A stretch of DNA of 64,000 nt from Amborella trichopoda (taxonomy: Eukaryota > Streptophyta > Magnoliopsida > Amborellales > Amborellaceae): assembly GCF_000471905.2 (NCBI RefSeq), contig NW_006495273.1, positions 7,329,481 through 7,393,480 on the forward strand, in the 5' to 3' direction. The notes beneath the pieces are model-generated. The model made no database searches and was not told the DNA's origin. It saw only the letters and a list, made by a program, of their open reading frames with translations. Shown in pieces: positions 51,201 to 59,800 of this stretch (within the stretch, counting starts at the first letter, position 1; the number at the start of each line of letters is the position of its first letter). Made by a program: the position numbers and the translations under genes.

Positions 51201-53123
51201 AGCAGAAATTAGACGACTCCAAATTGCCATTTGCTTGCACGTTGTGTAAATTGACAACGTATTCTATACTTGAGATGCGAATTGGAAACTTGATTCAAAA
51301 CTATCATGCAAGGGTTAGGGATGTACCTCTTAAGCAGATTTCTGGTTCTGCCCTTGACATTTACACTTCAGCTCAAAATAAACTGTGCCATGCTGAACTG
51401 GAGTATTCTTTTTGCTTGAGAGAGAAATCAAGTTCTGGAATTATATCAGACAAAAATGTTGCTGTTAACGAGCCTGGTCGTGAAGTTGCGAAAATGAGTA
51501 TGTTTGTGTTGCAAAAATGAGTATGGTTATAATTGGGAAATATGAAACCAACTTTTATGGTACTTACTTCAAATGCCTGGATTCATTTTTTACTTTTCTT
51601 TAACAGGTCGTGCTGTCCCCAGGAATTCAACATTTGATGAGGATGTAACCTTTCCCATTGATACAAACTCCAGAAAGGCTATGAGGTCTACAAAACGAGC
51701 TAATGGCTTTAAGAATGCGAGTACCGATGCCGTAATAGCTTGTAAGCAACAAGGACCTGTGAGAACTTCATCTACTACAAGAAGAACACGTTCCAGTTCT
51801 AGGAAAGCCTCCAATCAAGAAGATGATGGAAATGAACAGATGCCAAATGTGTATTCCAATCCTAATCATGTGAATCTTTGCCCCCACATACACTCCCTGA
51901 GGGAAACTAAAAAGAGTCTTGGATGTATATGCAGTCCTGAATCTAAATGTGATGGAGGATGTTTATGTGATCAGACATGTTGGATATGTCATGTTGCAAA
52001 AGTATGTGCAGCTGGTTCAATGAAGAATTTTGTTGCTTTAAAATGGAGTTTTCATCATAGAAGCATCTTCTCAAGATTGCACCTTAAGATAGGTATGCTG
52101 GTATGACAACAAATAGTTCGTTGCCATGATCATCCTTGCAAAAATATATACAGCTGCATGCTTATTAGTGTTTATCTTTCTTGACCAGGAAAATGCCTAA
52201 GACTTAATGGGAAGATTCATGAAGTGCATGACAGATTCCATCATAGCCTTTCCTTTCTCTTCCTTGTCAATAGATTGTCATCTTTTCAGACACATTCCAG
52301 TGGCACACTTTTCCAGTTTGATTATGTTGAGAAGCAAATTCCTGGAGACATATTTCCTATTGAACGTGCACTTCTATTATACGAGATCAGTTGTTTGACA
52401 TTGAGATATTGTTTCTCTATGCATTCTAGGTAACATTGATCTTCATTTTTGTTTTTATCTATATCTTTGCAAGATCTGTATGTTGCTGAATGTCTAATCT
52501 TGTTTTCTTTTTCCTACTGGCTTTTACATATTCAGAACTTGGTGCTGTGTACCAAGGATAGTAGGTTGGCTTTTACAAGCCTTTGTGGGCTGTCGTGAAC
52601 TTCCCTTACTCTTCGGAAAGGTTGTTCTCCATTCTGTTGTATTTATATTCTTTTCCATTCCAGCAACCTTGGCCTTTTTTGTTTTTGGCAGCATTCTCTT
52701 GAATGCATAGCTCTTCTATTAAATTCAAATAAAATACAAAACTAAATTGTGCCCATATCCTAGAACTATCATGTTCTGGGATCATGTCCTTCATAGCATA
52801 CTTTTGTCTAGGCATCAAAAGCTTCATCTGGCTCATGTGAATTCCTACTGTTTTAGTCGGATTGTGATGATGCAAAGGCACATGAGATATCTGGGTGCTA
52901 ACTTATCTTGTGCATTAAGCAGGTCTCAAGATTGCTTGCTATGATACATTTACTCTCTACTTCAGTTGGTCTTTATTCTCTGCCTGTGCATTATGGGAAA
53001 AAACTCTCTGCCATTCATTGGGCTGCATACTTCCACCAGGCTTCACTTGGTAGTAGCCTGAATCTACAACACCTTGCTGTTCTGAAGGAAAAAATTGTAT
53101 CATACAACGACAATACTCTCGAG
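24744..53123 (+). CDS. ESP: plant separase (ESP), exons 1-21; 3' catalytic exons beyond the window
   Basis: Separase is the cysteine protease that cleaves the cohesin kleisin at anaphase. The 21 exons listed separately join with matching phases into one open frame of 1636 codons; plant separases are about 2,200 residues. Features recognised include the N-terminal helical-repeat region, ALCTQEADQNSE (residues about 835-846), LGECLAVFWGDRRLNHALC, the late region CWICHVAKVC with FVALKWSFHHR, and HWAAYFHQASLGSSL near residue 1615. The C-terminal protease domain with the catalytic His and Cys is not in the window. All splice sites used are GT-AG. Introns 1, 3 and 21 are 7.3, 9.8 and more than 10.8 kb and full of transposons; most others are short, though intron 14 is 2.65 kb. 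The intact frame argues for a functional gene. The alternative is a truncated copy if the 3' exons are absent. Confidence 0.87.
26529..26652. repeat. tandem duplication, 2 x 62 bp, in separase intron 1
   Basis: Two near-identical units starting TGGATACATGGGAGACTTTT at 26529 and 26591. The period is exactly 62 bp, the same as the unrelated duplication at 12859. Confidence 0.9.
26656..28350. mobile_element. AT-rich foldback (TIR) element
   Basis: The left end TAGTGTTTTAAAAATCGGCG and the right end, read inversely as AAGTGGTTTAAAAAACGG, form inverted termini. Just inside, both ends are G/C-rich and full of CG-containing words, while the 27180-28200 interior is extremely AT-rich and non-coding. 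It is a non-autonomous DNA element of unknown family. Confidence 0.5.
28540..29233 (+). repeat. gypsy 5' LTR
   Basis: Starts TGATGCAAGTCAAGAGATGG. It shares with the right LTR the blocks TATCTTTTATTGGGGT, TTTTGTGGGTAGGGT, TTTTAGAAGGTAAGTGG, TTTTCTCTTGTGGTGCATG and CGGATCCCCACATTGGTG. Many substitutions and indels separate the two LTRs, so the insertion is old. Confidence 0.8.
29382..29900 (+). pseudogene. gypsy gag remnant
   Basis: ATG at 29382 (MAARIG) followed by stops. The best-kept part, 29526-29777, encodes about 80 residues ending LKVDIPDIEGKLQLEEFIYW and a WLNIVERVLDYKNVSE-like stretch typical of plant Ty3/gypsy gag. Frameshifted continuation (KVLRYNGNS, SKINTWED, LPENC-like) is visible to about 29900. 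Confidence 0.7.
30125..30496 (+). pseudogene. unrecognised ORF in the gypsy interior
   Basis: A 123-codon open stretch, acidic in its first half (YDEEQVTRDGDGG, GTEVEEEAIGG), just before the 3' LTR. It may derive from the tail of gag or from an extra element ORF. No domain was recognised. It is part of a dead element, so a cellular role is unlikely. Confidence 0.35.
30555..31147 (+). repeat. gypsy 3' LTR
   Basis: Starts TGATGCAAATCACGAGATTG directly after the purine tract and ends in CA. About 100 bp shorter than the left LTR. Contains a sense-strand AATAAA (about 30956), a possible poly(A) signal inside separase intron 1. Confidence 0.78.
31175..32272. mobile_element. foldback element with GGCGC/GCCTAGGC-type ends
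   Basis: The left end GTTGTTTTAAAAGGCGCTGG and the right end, read inversely as CAATGTTATAAAAAGCACCC, are followed by G/C-rich inner borders (GCGCTTAGGCTCCTGCCCTG). The interior 31240-32100 is AT-rich and non-coding. It abuts the gypsy 3' LTR. Related end sequences occur at 37830-38975. Confidence 0.45.
32686..32863 (+). CDS. ESP: separase exon 2
   Basis: 178 nt after acceptor AATAACCTAG. The first base completes the Arg codon of exon 1 to give RVLTFANMEKLHGALL, matching the plant separase junction. It ends at CCAAAG/GTATAC in phase 0. Confidence 0.85.
32971..33078 (+). CDS. ESP: separase exon 3
   Basis: 108 nt, 36 codons, between acceptor TTGTGCAG and donor AAG/GTAAGA, phase 0 at both ends. 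It encodes IATGLMASFGSKW to LICNCK. Confidence 0.82.
33216..34120. repeat. (GA)n microsatellite interrupted by an assembly gap
   Basis: Perfect GA repeat from about 33216 to 33286, 820 N (33287-34106), then GA repeat to 34120. The gap is probably an unresolved stretch of GA repeat plus copia LTR. Apparent long ORFs through it are artefacts. Confidence 0.9.
34107..39400 (-). mobile_element. Ty1/copia retrotransposon 1, degenerate, antisense to separase
   Basis: Minus-strand order gag, pre-integrase, integrase, RT is that of Ty1/copia. Seen are a gag-like piece (37358-37167, STWIKQNQSMVTCLMSMLSQ), the GAG-pre-integrase core LWHCRLAHCNLSF (36312-36040), the integrase C-terminal part with HIINRLPSTVLDGKSPYFML and LRTFGCMWYEH (35976-35623), and the RT start KWVFKVKHKADGT (about 34905-34843). 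A primer-binding site TGGTATCGAATCAACG lies at 39198-39183, and the 5' LTR begins next to it at 39199 (upward). A matching LTR word CTTTTCAGATTGGTG occurs at both 34133 and 39258. The middle is broken by a nested element (37830-38975). Many stops; RNase H is missing. Confidence 0.72.
37830..38975. mobile_element. nested element with GCCTAGGCG-type ends
   Basis: G/C-rich blocks full of CCTAGGCG words occur at 37850-37945, 38430-38560 and 38840-38980 (TTTAAAAGGCGGACCACC, CTGCCTAGGTGCCGC), separated by CT/CA-rich simple repeats (38160-38260, 38320-38400) and AT-rich DNA. It lies inside copia element 1, between gag and the primer-binding site. It resembles two or more nested copies of the element at 31175-32272. 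Confidence 0.45.
39600..41300 (+). mobile_element. possible solo LTR
   Basis: Contains G/C-rich CACGTGTGGGGTGCACGTGGC (about 40180) and, 900 bp later, a promoter-like CTTTATAAATAGGAGGACC (about 41114) with a C/T-rich downstream region, the layout of a plant LTR. No partner LTR, PBS or coding part was found nearby, so this is tentative. Confidence 0.25.
41452..41872. mobile_element. foldback MITE-like element
   Basis: The left end AAGGTGTAAATGGGTCTGTT and the right end, read inversely as AGGGGTGTTAAACAGGTTTG, are inverted and lead into G/C-rich words (GACCTGACTGGG; inversely CGACCCAGG-type). The centre is AT-rich. Such GGGTGTNAA-ended elements are common in plants. Confidence 0.55.
42886..43020 (+). 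CDS. ESP: separase exon 4
   Basis: 135 nt after acceptor TGTTTTGACAG, ending AGCATTCAG/GTACAA, phase 0 at both ends. It encodes LHVSCHADDILQ to EVANKSIQ. It follows a 9.8 kb intron. Confidence 0.82.
43245..43762 (+). CDS. ESP: separase exon 5
   Basis: 518 nt after acceptor CCTTTCTCAG, ending GGATCCAG/GTGATA in phase 2. It encodes VSRHTYAVLSIYGAGLYFL to FCVGFSIGS. It is the second largest exon. Confidence 0.83.
43930..44038 (+). CDS. ESP: separase exon 6
   Basis: 109 nt after acceptor CATTTGGTGCAG. The first base completes a Ser codon (AG plus T), then HLLEQDMEKLHKSLP to LESPQ, ending at CCCCAG/GTAGTT in phase 0. An earlier AG at 43879 would break the frame, so the later acceptor is preferred. 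Confidence 0.78.
44128..44253 (+). CDS. ESP: separase exon 7
   Basis: 126 nt after ATATTTCAG, ending AAAAAG/GTACCA, phase 0. It encodes RHVDCIDHILSRGW to NMKQMKK. Confidence 0.82.
44254..45403 (+). other. separase intron 7 (1.15 kb)
   Basis: AT-rich intron with a short TATATA/CACACA-rich stretch near 45020-45100. No element was recognised. Confidence 0.6.
45404..45700 (+). CDS. ESP: separase exon 8
   Basis: 297 nt after TTCCTTGTTAG, ending GTTAAG/GTATGG, phase 0. It encodes ASFVLKLCHKAAWARV to FDLVRQWVK. Confidence 0.85.
45777..45893 (+). CDS. ESP: separase exon 9
   Basis: 117 nt after TTTTGAATAG, ending GAGCAA/GTTTTG, phase 0. It encodes IVCKDYGHVKEDD to MGAILEQ. An alternative acceptor two bases before the second codon's end (TAGATAG) would break the frame. 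Confidence 0.78.
46030..46251 (+). CDS. ESP: separase exon 10
   Basis: 222 nt after TTCTTATTAG, ending CTGCTT/GTGAGT, phase 0. It encodes ELLAYAEMEVRYSSF to LSESICLL. Confidence 0.83.
46337..46450 (+). CDS. ESP: separase exon 11
   Basis: 114 nt after acceptor CAAAAAACAG, ending TCAGAG/GTGATC, phase 0. It encodes NTKLAEDPAECNAS and the conserved YCLHALCTQEADQNSE. The preceding intron is 85 bp; an upstream AG at 46289 would leave an implausible 38-bp intron. Confidence 0.82.
46563..46709 (+). CDS. ESP: separase exon 12
   Basis: 147 nt after TTCATGTGCAG, ending TTGAAG/GTAATT, phase 0. It encodes VIHHDVSSALNLWAQI to VDLLSLK. Confidence 0.83.
46924..47301 (+). CDS. ESP: separase exon 13
   Basis: 378 nt after CCTATTCCAG, ending TCAAAT/GTACGT, phase 0. 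It encodes DFSKLSLKFHEL, the conserved CLAVFWGDRRLNHALC and GFQQKFLLV, to AASNLVSN. Confidence 0.87.
47405..47494 (+). CDS. ESP: separase exon 14
   Basis: 90 nt after TCTAATTTCAG, ending TTGGAG/GTCAGT, phase 0. It encodes VAKDTRSIFIAGYLYYDL to SSGKFLE. Confidence 0.83.
47495..50144 (+). other. separase intron 14 (2.65 kb)
   Basis: Contains a local duplication (47837-47940) and, on the minus strand near 48985, a PBS-like ATCAGAGCAGGCTCGG. An 84-codon minus-strand ORF (48914-48660, FNEEDAIEEVANG) lies just downstream of that motif. These may be the start of an old LTR retrotransposon, but no known domain was identified. The rest is unremarkable AT-rich DNA. Confidence 0.45.
47837..47940. repeat. 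short direct duplication in separase intron 14
   Basis: ATTATTCAGATTAAACCACC followed by ATTTNGATAATG occurs twice about 67 bp apart. Two units only. Confidence 0.8.
50145..50405 (+). CDS. ESP: separase exon 15
   Basis: 261 nt after TCTTTTTTAG, ending CTTCAG/GTACTT, phase 0. It encodes ALSYARKSLNLRKKLL to RTYLESALQ. Confidence 0.85.
50745..50868 (+). CDS. ESP: separase exon 16
   Basis: 124 nt after TAACTTCTAG, ending ATCTTAG/GTATCA in phase 1. It encodes VGRIYEAIGCSDEAEHIL to TFGSIL. Confidence 0.85.
51141..51497 (+). CDS. ESP: separase exon 17
   Basis: 357 nt after TTTTCCTCCAG. Its first two bases complete Gly (GELYFRKQLWDQSEKEL). It ends AAAATGA/GTATGT in phase 1. Confidence 0.87.
51607..52092 (+). 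CDS. ESP: separase exon 18 (Ser/Arg-rich linker and cysteine cluster)
   Basis: 486 nt after TCTTTAACAG, phases 1 to 1. The first part encodes a basic, Ser-rich, probably unstructured linker (TTRRTRSSSRKASNQED). The second part (51924-52007, residues 1405-1432) holds eight cysteines in 28 residues, including CWICHVAKVC, followed by KNFVALKWSFHHRS. The CWxC-plus-KW region is characteristic of plant separases. Confidence 0.87.
52189..52429 (+). CDS. ESP: separase exon 19
   Basis: 241 nt after TTCTTGACCAG, ending CATTCTAG/GTAACA in phase 2. It encodes KCLRLNGKIHEVHD to CFSMHS, with DIFPIERALLLYEISCL as the clearest separase-like stretch. Confidence 0.87.
52536..52620 (+). CDS. ESP: separase exon 20
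   Basis: 85 nt after ACATATTCAG, ending GGAAAG/GTTGTT, phase 0. It encodes RTWCCVPRIVGWLLQAF to ELPLLFGK. Confidence 0.84.
52923..53123 (+). CDS. ESP: separase exon 21 (last exon found)
   Basis: 201 nt after GCATTAAGCAG, ending CTCGAG/GTTTAT, phase 0. It encodes VSRLLAMIHLLSTS and HWAAYFHQASLGSSLNLQ, conserved just before the region leading into the protease domain. The donor is weaker than the others. No following exon was recognised before 64000. Confidence 0.85.
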
Positions 53124-53709
53124 GTTTATTCCATATGCCTCTTGAATTTCTTGGTGCCATGTGTTTTACTATGAAAAGATAAACTGTTGCGTATACATGT
53201 TTGTTATTTGTGTATTTCTGGAGGTATAATTTTTTTGGTTCATCTGTTTGGTTTTCTTTGATTTTGTTGTTTACCTGTTTTTCGATTTCCTACAGATTGA
53301 ATGGTTGTGAAGTTTATAGAGCATCTTTTGAAGCATTAATGAAGAAGAATAATTTCCTTTTCTAAAGCCATGTAGATTGATACATCTATAGTATATGTGC
53401 CACATTGCCAGATTGCTGATTTTATGCACACATTGTTAACTATATTTAGAATTCCAGCTTTCTCCAAAGACTTGCCATGATCTCTTTCTGAGCTGGCTTT
53501 GAAATCCTTAACCATTTTCGTTTTAAGAATTAAAATAGTAAAAATCGAGAAAGATAAAATTGTGAACTTACATTTCCTCAAATGAGCTCAGCGAATGTAA
53601 GTCATGGTCTCATCCTCACTAGCATTATTTGTGGCCCATTAGAATCTTATGATATGTAAATGTAGCTGTTGTTGAAGTTCTTTTCAATGGGGACAAGTTA
53701 ATCCTCCAC

Positions 53710-53980
53710 TAATCTTCAAGGGATTCTGTTATCCTCCTCATCCCCATGATACCACTAGGAATCCCTCCACATAATCTTTGTGCACATCATCTTAACCACC
53801 ACTAGTCATTGTGATTGTTGTTGCAACCTTTAGATTAATTAATCTTCAAGGGATTCTGTCATTACCTCTCTTCCCGTGTGACTAGGAACCCCATGGTACC
53901 ACGAGGAATCCCTTCCACATAATCTTTGTGCACATCATCTTAACCACCACTAGTCATTGTGATCATTGTTGCAACCTTTG
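53710..53980. repeat. tandem duplication, period about 130 bp
   Basis: Two diverged units beginning TAATCTTCAAGGGATTCTGT at 53710 and 53840, each ending CACCACTAGTCATTGTGAT and GTTGCAACCTTT. The 3' halves are nearly identical, while the 5' halves differ by substitutions and indels. Confidence 0.85.
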
Positions 53981-54799
53981 TTATCTTCTTGTTCATATCC
54001 TCCTCTAATTGCCCCTCTCTTTGATAATGAGTTTAAAGATACATGTAATCCAATTTATGACATTGTAACATGCTATTTAGCCTTCTCAATTGCCTCTTCC
54101 TTAGGTTTAAATTCACATACACTGATTTGTGGTGCTTCTTGCTTGGAAACCTATTTTTCCTTGATGTGTGGATCCATTGGAATGTGCTCTAGTTTCACAC
54201 GCACCTTATGGTTGGGCATGTTTGGCTTAGGACCTTGATTGTGATTCTTGGCAAGTTGGGAGTATCACCTCCATGTTTATCCGACCATTTTGCCAAAAGG
54301 GATAAGAAATTTACTCAAATTCGAGTAACATCACATTGGAAAATATAAGAGAATGGCATAATATTATAATGTATAGCACTATGAACTGATAAGTAACCTG
54401 GTTCTAGTTGTGCGTGACTTCTACTTCTGCTGTGAGGCTTAACTGAAAAGCACCTTGTGCATCCATATATGGAGCAATAAAAAAGAATAGTCATAGGATA
54501 CATAGGTGGATCACATAGATGCATTATGCATTGGATAGATCATCACAGGTTCACAATTTTATAATTCAAATAAAACCCAAATTTACCTCTTTGAATGCCT
54601 CATTTTGTGCCATCTCATCGTGCTTCAATATTTCATGGTATTACTTCAACCTTCGATGATCTTAGTTTGCTTGCTTTGATGTGCGGTGTAATGGTATGTT
54701 GGTTGAGAAAAAACCTAAATATCTCATGAATGCTACATGTCCATAGTTAGATATGAAATAAGGAAAACCCCCACAAGGCTCAAACCACATATGTCACAA

Positions 54800-56485
54800 G
54801 TTCACAATTTGCTAATTATTGAATTTGCCTGCTCATTTGATTGGCCGGTGCAGTAGACGACTCTGCTGGTCATTAATTAAGTCCCAATCTTTGTTATAGC
54901 TTGCAAATAACTTTGATGACCTGCTTTGCACTGTCCATTGCTTTATATAAAAATCCCATCGTAGGGCAGTAGGCTTCACATCAAATTCAATCCTCTTCAA
55001 AACTGCTACGAATGGAGCTGTGCGCTGACAATTTGCTCGTAATTATCTCAAAATCTGTGGCTATTAATTATTCCTTCAACTTCTTACGCAGCTAGAGTTT
55101 TGGAGATTGTTGAGTTAACCCATTCTTCTAATGCAACCATCTTCAACCCTGATTATGACTTGCAATTGACCTTATAGTCGAGTATGAGGTCACAAATCTA
55201 GTATGCTGGCCTTATCAGCTCTCTTACTGTGGATATCCTCGTCATATTATTGGACCTATGAGAGATAGTGAGCGATAATACATGAATTTTTTTTACAGAA
55301 TTCCCTTTCTTAACGTAGTTCTTAACTTGCTTTAGTTCGCTGATATCTTCCAACATAATTTCTACCCAGTAAGTTGTGCTTGGGCTCGAAAGTTTCTCAT
55401 AAGCCTTTTGCTTGCATTCATGCAGTTCTTTGCATCATGTTTTATCTCTTGAACTCCATGCTCCCCAGTAGCCTCCACCACATTCCTAAGGAAGTTAAAC
55501 AGGATCCCACTCTTGACTTTGTTGGAAGCATCTACACTAGGACAATGATATCAGGAAACTGATCAGAGTCCTTCTGTAGGGTCATTCCAGCCATCTGACA
55601 TGACTGTTTCTCTTTGAGAAAAAGGTGAACTATCTGACATGACTGTTTCTGCTGTCTTTCACTGCATCAACTTGTATTTCCATCTCATCCAAGCAAGGCC
55701 CCCAAAGCTCATATGCAGTCGGAGGCTTGAATCTGGGTCCCATGTGTAATAGTGGTCATCATGGGTTCTTGATATATTGGGTGAGACGGCGACAACAACC
55801 ACTTGGTGATTGCCTTTGAAATGCTCTTCCTATTTGTCTTGATCCATGAGGATTTTAAGGTTTTCCACTCTTGGTTTGGACAAAAGGGGTGAATTCGACC
55901 TTGGATAAGCTTTTTTTGCTGCAATGTCTGGGAAGACAGCGTAGCTTGGGAAGATTGAGAACTACTAAGAGGTCATTGCTTCTCAAGCATGGTGGAAGAT
56001 TTGAATACTCTTGGAAAGCATCCCCCTTGCCAGGTACTCCATGATTAAGTCTTCAAGGTTAGTCGTGAATGAGTCCACAACAGACCACGTCCACTCAGCC
56101 TCCCATGCTGCCCTGCTGTTGGTACATATCTTTTGGGCTGACCTTGCATATTCAAGCTGGGGCACAAAATCCTTTCCTCCTCTTCTTGAGGAGGTGAATA
56201 CTTTTCTTTCTCTCCCTCTCCCACCCAATTCTCCCCCCTGCCGACCTTTTCTCCTCCCTCAACCACTTTCAGATTTTGTGCTTTCTTGCCTTTTGCTGCC
56301 ATGATGGGTGCGAGCATTTGTTGCTTGAAATTCACAGGAATCATATCACAAGGCACAACATCACCTGTCGCTTTAGCTAACTGATGTTTTAGGTGTTTTT
56401 CTTTTTGTGTGTTTTGCTTTGTGTACAAAACAACACTCTTCTGCCTACAATTTTTGTAATCCTTTTTTAGTAGCGAAATGTGCAT
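54800..56485 (-). pseudogene. hAT-type transposase relic (BED zinc finger plus DUF659)
   Basis: Minus-strand frames with many stops follow the order of plant hAT-family transposases. They start with a BED-finger tail (HLKHQLAKATGDVVPC, then MLAPIMAAKGKKA, about 56400-56270). A DUF659-like start follows (GPRFKPPTAYELWGPCLDEM, near 55740-55680). Next are a LMLEDI-like stretch near 55350, EEWVNSTISK near 55120, SHRF-DNYEQIVSA near 55060 and a VKPT-type stretch near 54980. No terminal inverted repeats or C-terminal dimerisation domain were identified. The element is dead and antisense to separase in its last visible intron. Confidence 0.65.
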
Positions 56486-56819
56486 TCTCTATTACTTATA
56501 TATATAGCCAATTATCTCAAAAGAAAATGTTTATTACTGTGATTTTGGAGAGGAAATCTTTGGGGCATGCCAGGAGCATAAAAAACCAACAAAATTAGCG
56601 TCATCAAGTTAAAAAAGAAAAACGAAGAACTGATTCTCACTGGTGTGCATGTATAAAAATGTTTGTGTAAATCAAAGTATGGAAAGTATTTATTGTTTGG
56701 ATTTTTTTTTAAAAAATAGTTGTTACTACAGCAACGGCCTAAGTGTGCTAGAGGAATAAAAATAGTTATAAATCTATCTATCTGCAATTTTATTTTCTGT
56801 GCCAATGAAATTTGTTTCA

Positions 56820-59800
56820 ACCTCTTCATCCTCTTTATCTTTCACGTATAAAATGATAATCAATCTCAATGTATTTTGTTCTATCATGAAATATTGGGTT
56901 TGCAGCAATTGCTAAAGCACTTTAATTGTCGCAATAGATGTGGACCATCCACCAACTTTGTAACCCAACCAAGAAATGAGACTAGAACCCATGTAATCTC
57001 TGCCCCCATTCCAACAATAGTCCTAACCTGATTTTCTAGAATCAGAATCACCTATTGAATCTGCATCTAAACATCCAATTATAGACCCCAAATTGAGACT
57101 CACTTGTTTATTTTTCTTATACAACAAACCGCTGTCAATGGAACCTTTCACATACCTCATAATCATCTTTAATGCCTTCATGTGTACGGTGGTTGGCACA
57201 TGCATGTACTGACATATCTGATTAACAAAATGTGAAATATCTCAGCGTGTAAGAGTCAAACACTGCAATGCCTTTCCATACTTACTATATTTTTTTTGTC
57301 TTAACAATGGGTCTTCTTGATCGGGGCATAATCTTCTTGAAGCTACTGGAGTGCAACAAGGTTTACAATTCAACATAGGCTCTTTTAGTATATCTAACGC
57401 ACATTTTTGCTGTGAAACGTGAATCTCATTGCAAGAACGATCCACTTTCAATTTCTAGGAATTATAGCAAACCTCCTAGGTCTTTCATTTGAAAACTTTC
57501 ATTGAGGAACTCTTTCACTTCCTATATCATCCTCATATTGCTTCCTGTAACAACAATGCCATCCACATATAACATAATAATAACAATGCCTTTCTCACCC
57601 TTCTAAAGGACTAGAGAATTATCATTGGCTGATTGTTCTCCCCGTTAATGTATCATATAAACTGTGGAACTAGGTTCTGGGTCCTTGCTTTAACCCATAT
57701 ATAGATGTCTTTGACTTACAAAAATATTCAACTGAGTTTGCTTCATTGAACGCAGGTGGCTATTCCATATATACTTCCTCCTTTAATGCTTCATTGATCC
57801 CAGGTGGCTATTCCGTATATTCTTCCTCCTTTAATTCTCCATGCAAGAAAGCATTTTGAGCATCCAATTGATAAAGTGGCCAATTTTGTAGAGAGCAAGG
57901 GATATAACAATCCATGCCACAAATTTTTTTAAAGCAAGACTGAAAGTTTCCTCATTGTCCAAGCCATGCCTTTGTTTAAATCCTCTTGCCACAAGTCTTA
58001 CCTTGTACCTTTCAACGCTCCCATCAGGTTTATCTTTCACTTTGTATATCCATTTACAACTAACTACATTCTTGTATCTCGGCCTTCGTACGACGCACCC
58101 ATTGTGGTTAACATGCATGGCCTGTATCTCTTCTGCGATAGCTCTAATCCGCCTCTCATCTCTTCTGGCTTCAATGAAATTTTTGGGTTCTTTTATCTTC
58201 ATGATTTCACACAAACAGCAGAAAATTATGCATGAAACTTCTGTACCTGATCCATATATCAACAAGATATTTCACTCTTGCTGATCTTCTCAAACTGTTG
58301 TTCTCTAGCTTGCAGTTGTTGGAAATCTTGTAAAGTTGACTATAAATTCTAAGGTTGTTCAATCTTTGACCCCATTTGATGTACAATTATATCTTAACTA
58401 ATTTATTTATTTTGCACTTCTTCATTGGTATCAAAGAAGGGTAAAAAATCTTCTCTAAGGTCATAAAGTGCCTCTTCATGGATGCTTTCTTCGATCTGGC
58501 TGCCGCCTTCTTGATTTGGGCCAGTCATGTCTCCCTCTACCTTTTTTATTTCAGCATCATCTCCAATATGTTCCGCATTGTTTCTCTTCTTACCATGCTG
58601 TTTTTCCTCCAGGGGTTTGAATTTTCCAACTATCATAGGCTGGTGATGAGTTGTGTCATCTTGAAATTTATTTCCTTTAAAACCTGCATCACTTGTAAAC
58701 ATTTCCTTTGAAAGAAACCATGAGCGACTTTCATCAAAAGCAACATGCCTGGAAACAAATAGTGTTTTCAATCTAGGACCGTAGAATCTATAGCCTTTGT
58801 AATTATTATCATAGCCAAGAAATATGCACATTTTGGCCTTAGGGGAGAGCTTATTTCTTTGGCTGCTATCTATGTGCATGTATGCATAGCATCCCAAGGT
58901 CTTCAACATAGAATAATTTCGGTGTTACCAAAAAGCACTCTATAGGGGCTGATCCCATTAAGAGCTTTTGATAGCAGACTATTAATTAGGTATGCAGCTG
59001 TGCGAAATGCCTCAGTCTATCAGTACTTGGGCACACTACTAGAATACATAAAAGACAATGCTGCCTCATTAATATGCTGATTCTTTCTCTCAGCAACTCC
59101 ATTTTGGGCTGGAGTATGTAGCAAGAGATCTGTTGTTCTATCCCATGATTCTTTAAGTAGTTCTTGAAAGCATGGGATGAGTACTCTCCACCTCCATCAT
59201 TATGAAAAATAAATTTGATTTCGGTAATATTTTTCCACAAATGACTAGAACTTCATGAGCACCCAAAATACATTGGATGTGTTTTTGAGAAAAAACACCC
59301 ATGTATGTTGTGTGTAAGCATAAATGAACGTAACATTATAATAAGAACGAGAAGGAGAACACAAGGTGTAGAACACGCATCATGATGAATTAACTGAAAT
59401 GGCGAAGAAGCTCATTTATTACTTAAAAGAACAGGGAAGTTCTGAACAATTGCCCAACTGACATTGTTAACAAATAAATTGACCGAGATATTTGGCATTT
59501 GAGGGTACAACGCCCTCATTACACAGTTGACTGACTTCTTGTTAGAATGACCTAGATGTTGATGCCATAAATCGGCATTTTTATTAACATTTAGACTGGA
59601 GAGCAGCATCGGGTGGTTCCTCACAAGGCAATCTATCACATATAACTGCTCACAATGAGTTTCCCAAAAGATCATGATTCCTGATTGTTGTTCCTTCACA
59701 AAACAAACTCAGGATAGATAGACGGTAAATCCCATTAATCACGCACTAGTTGGGGAATGGAAATCAGATTATGTCTAAGATTTGGATTAAGGAAAGCATG

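Noticed and set aside
53285-53370. Possible next separase exon after CGATTTCCTACAG
   Set aside because: The phase-0 reading hits TGA at the fifth codon and no conserved separase sequence follows.
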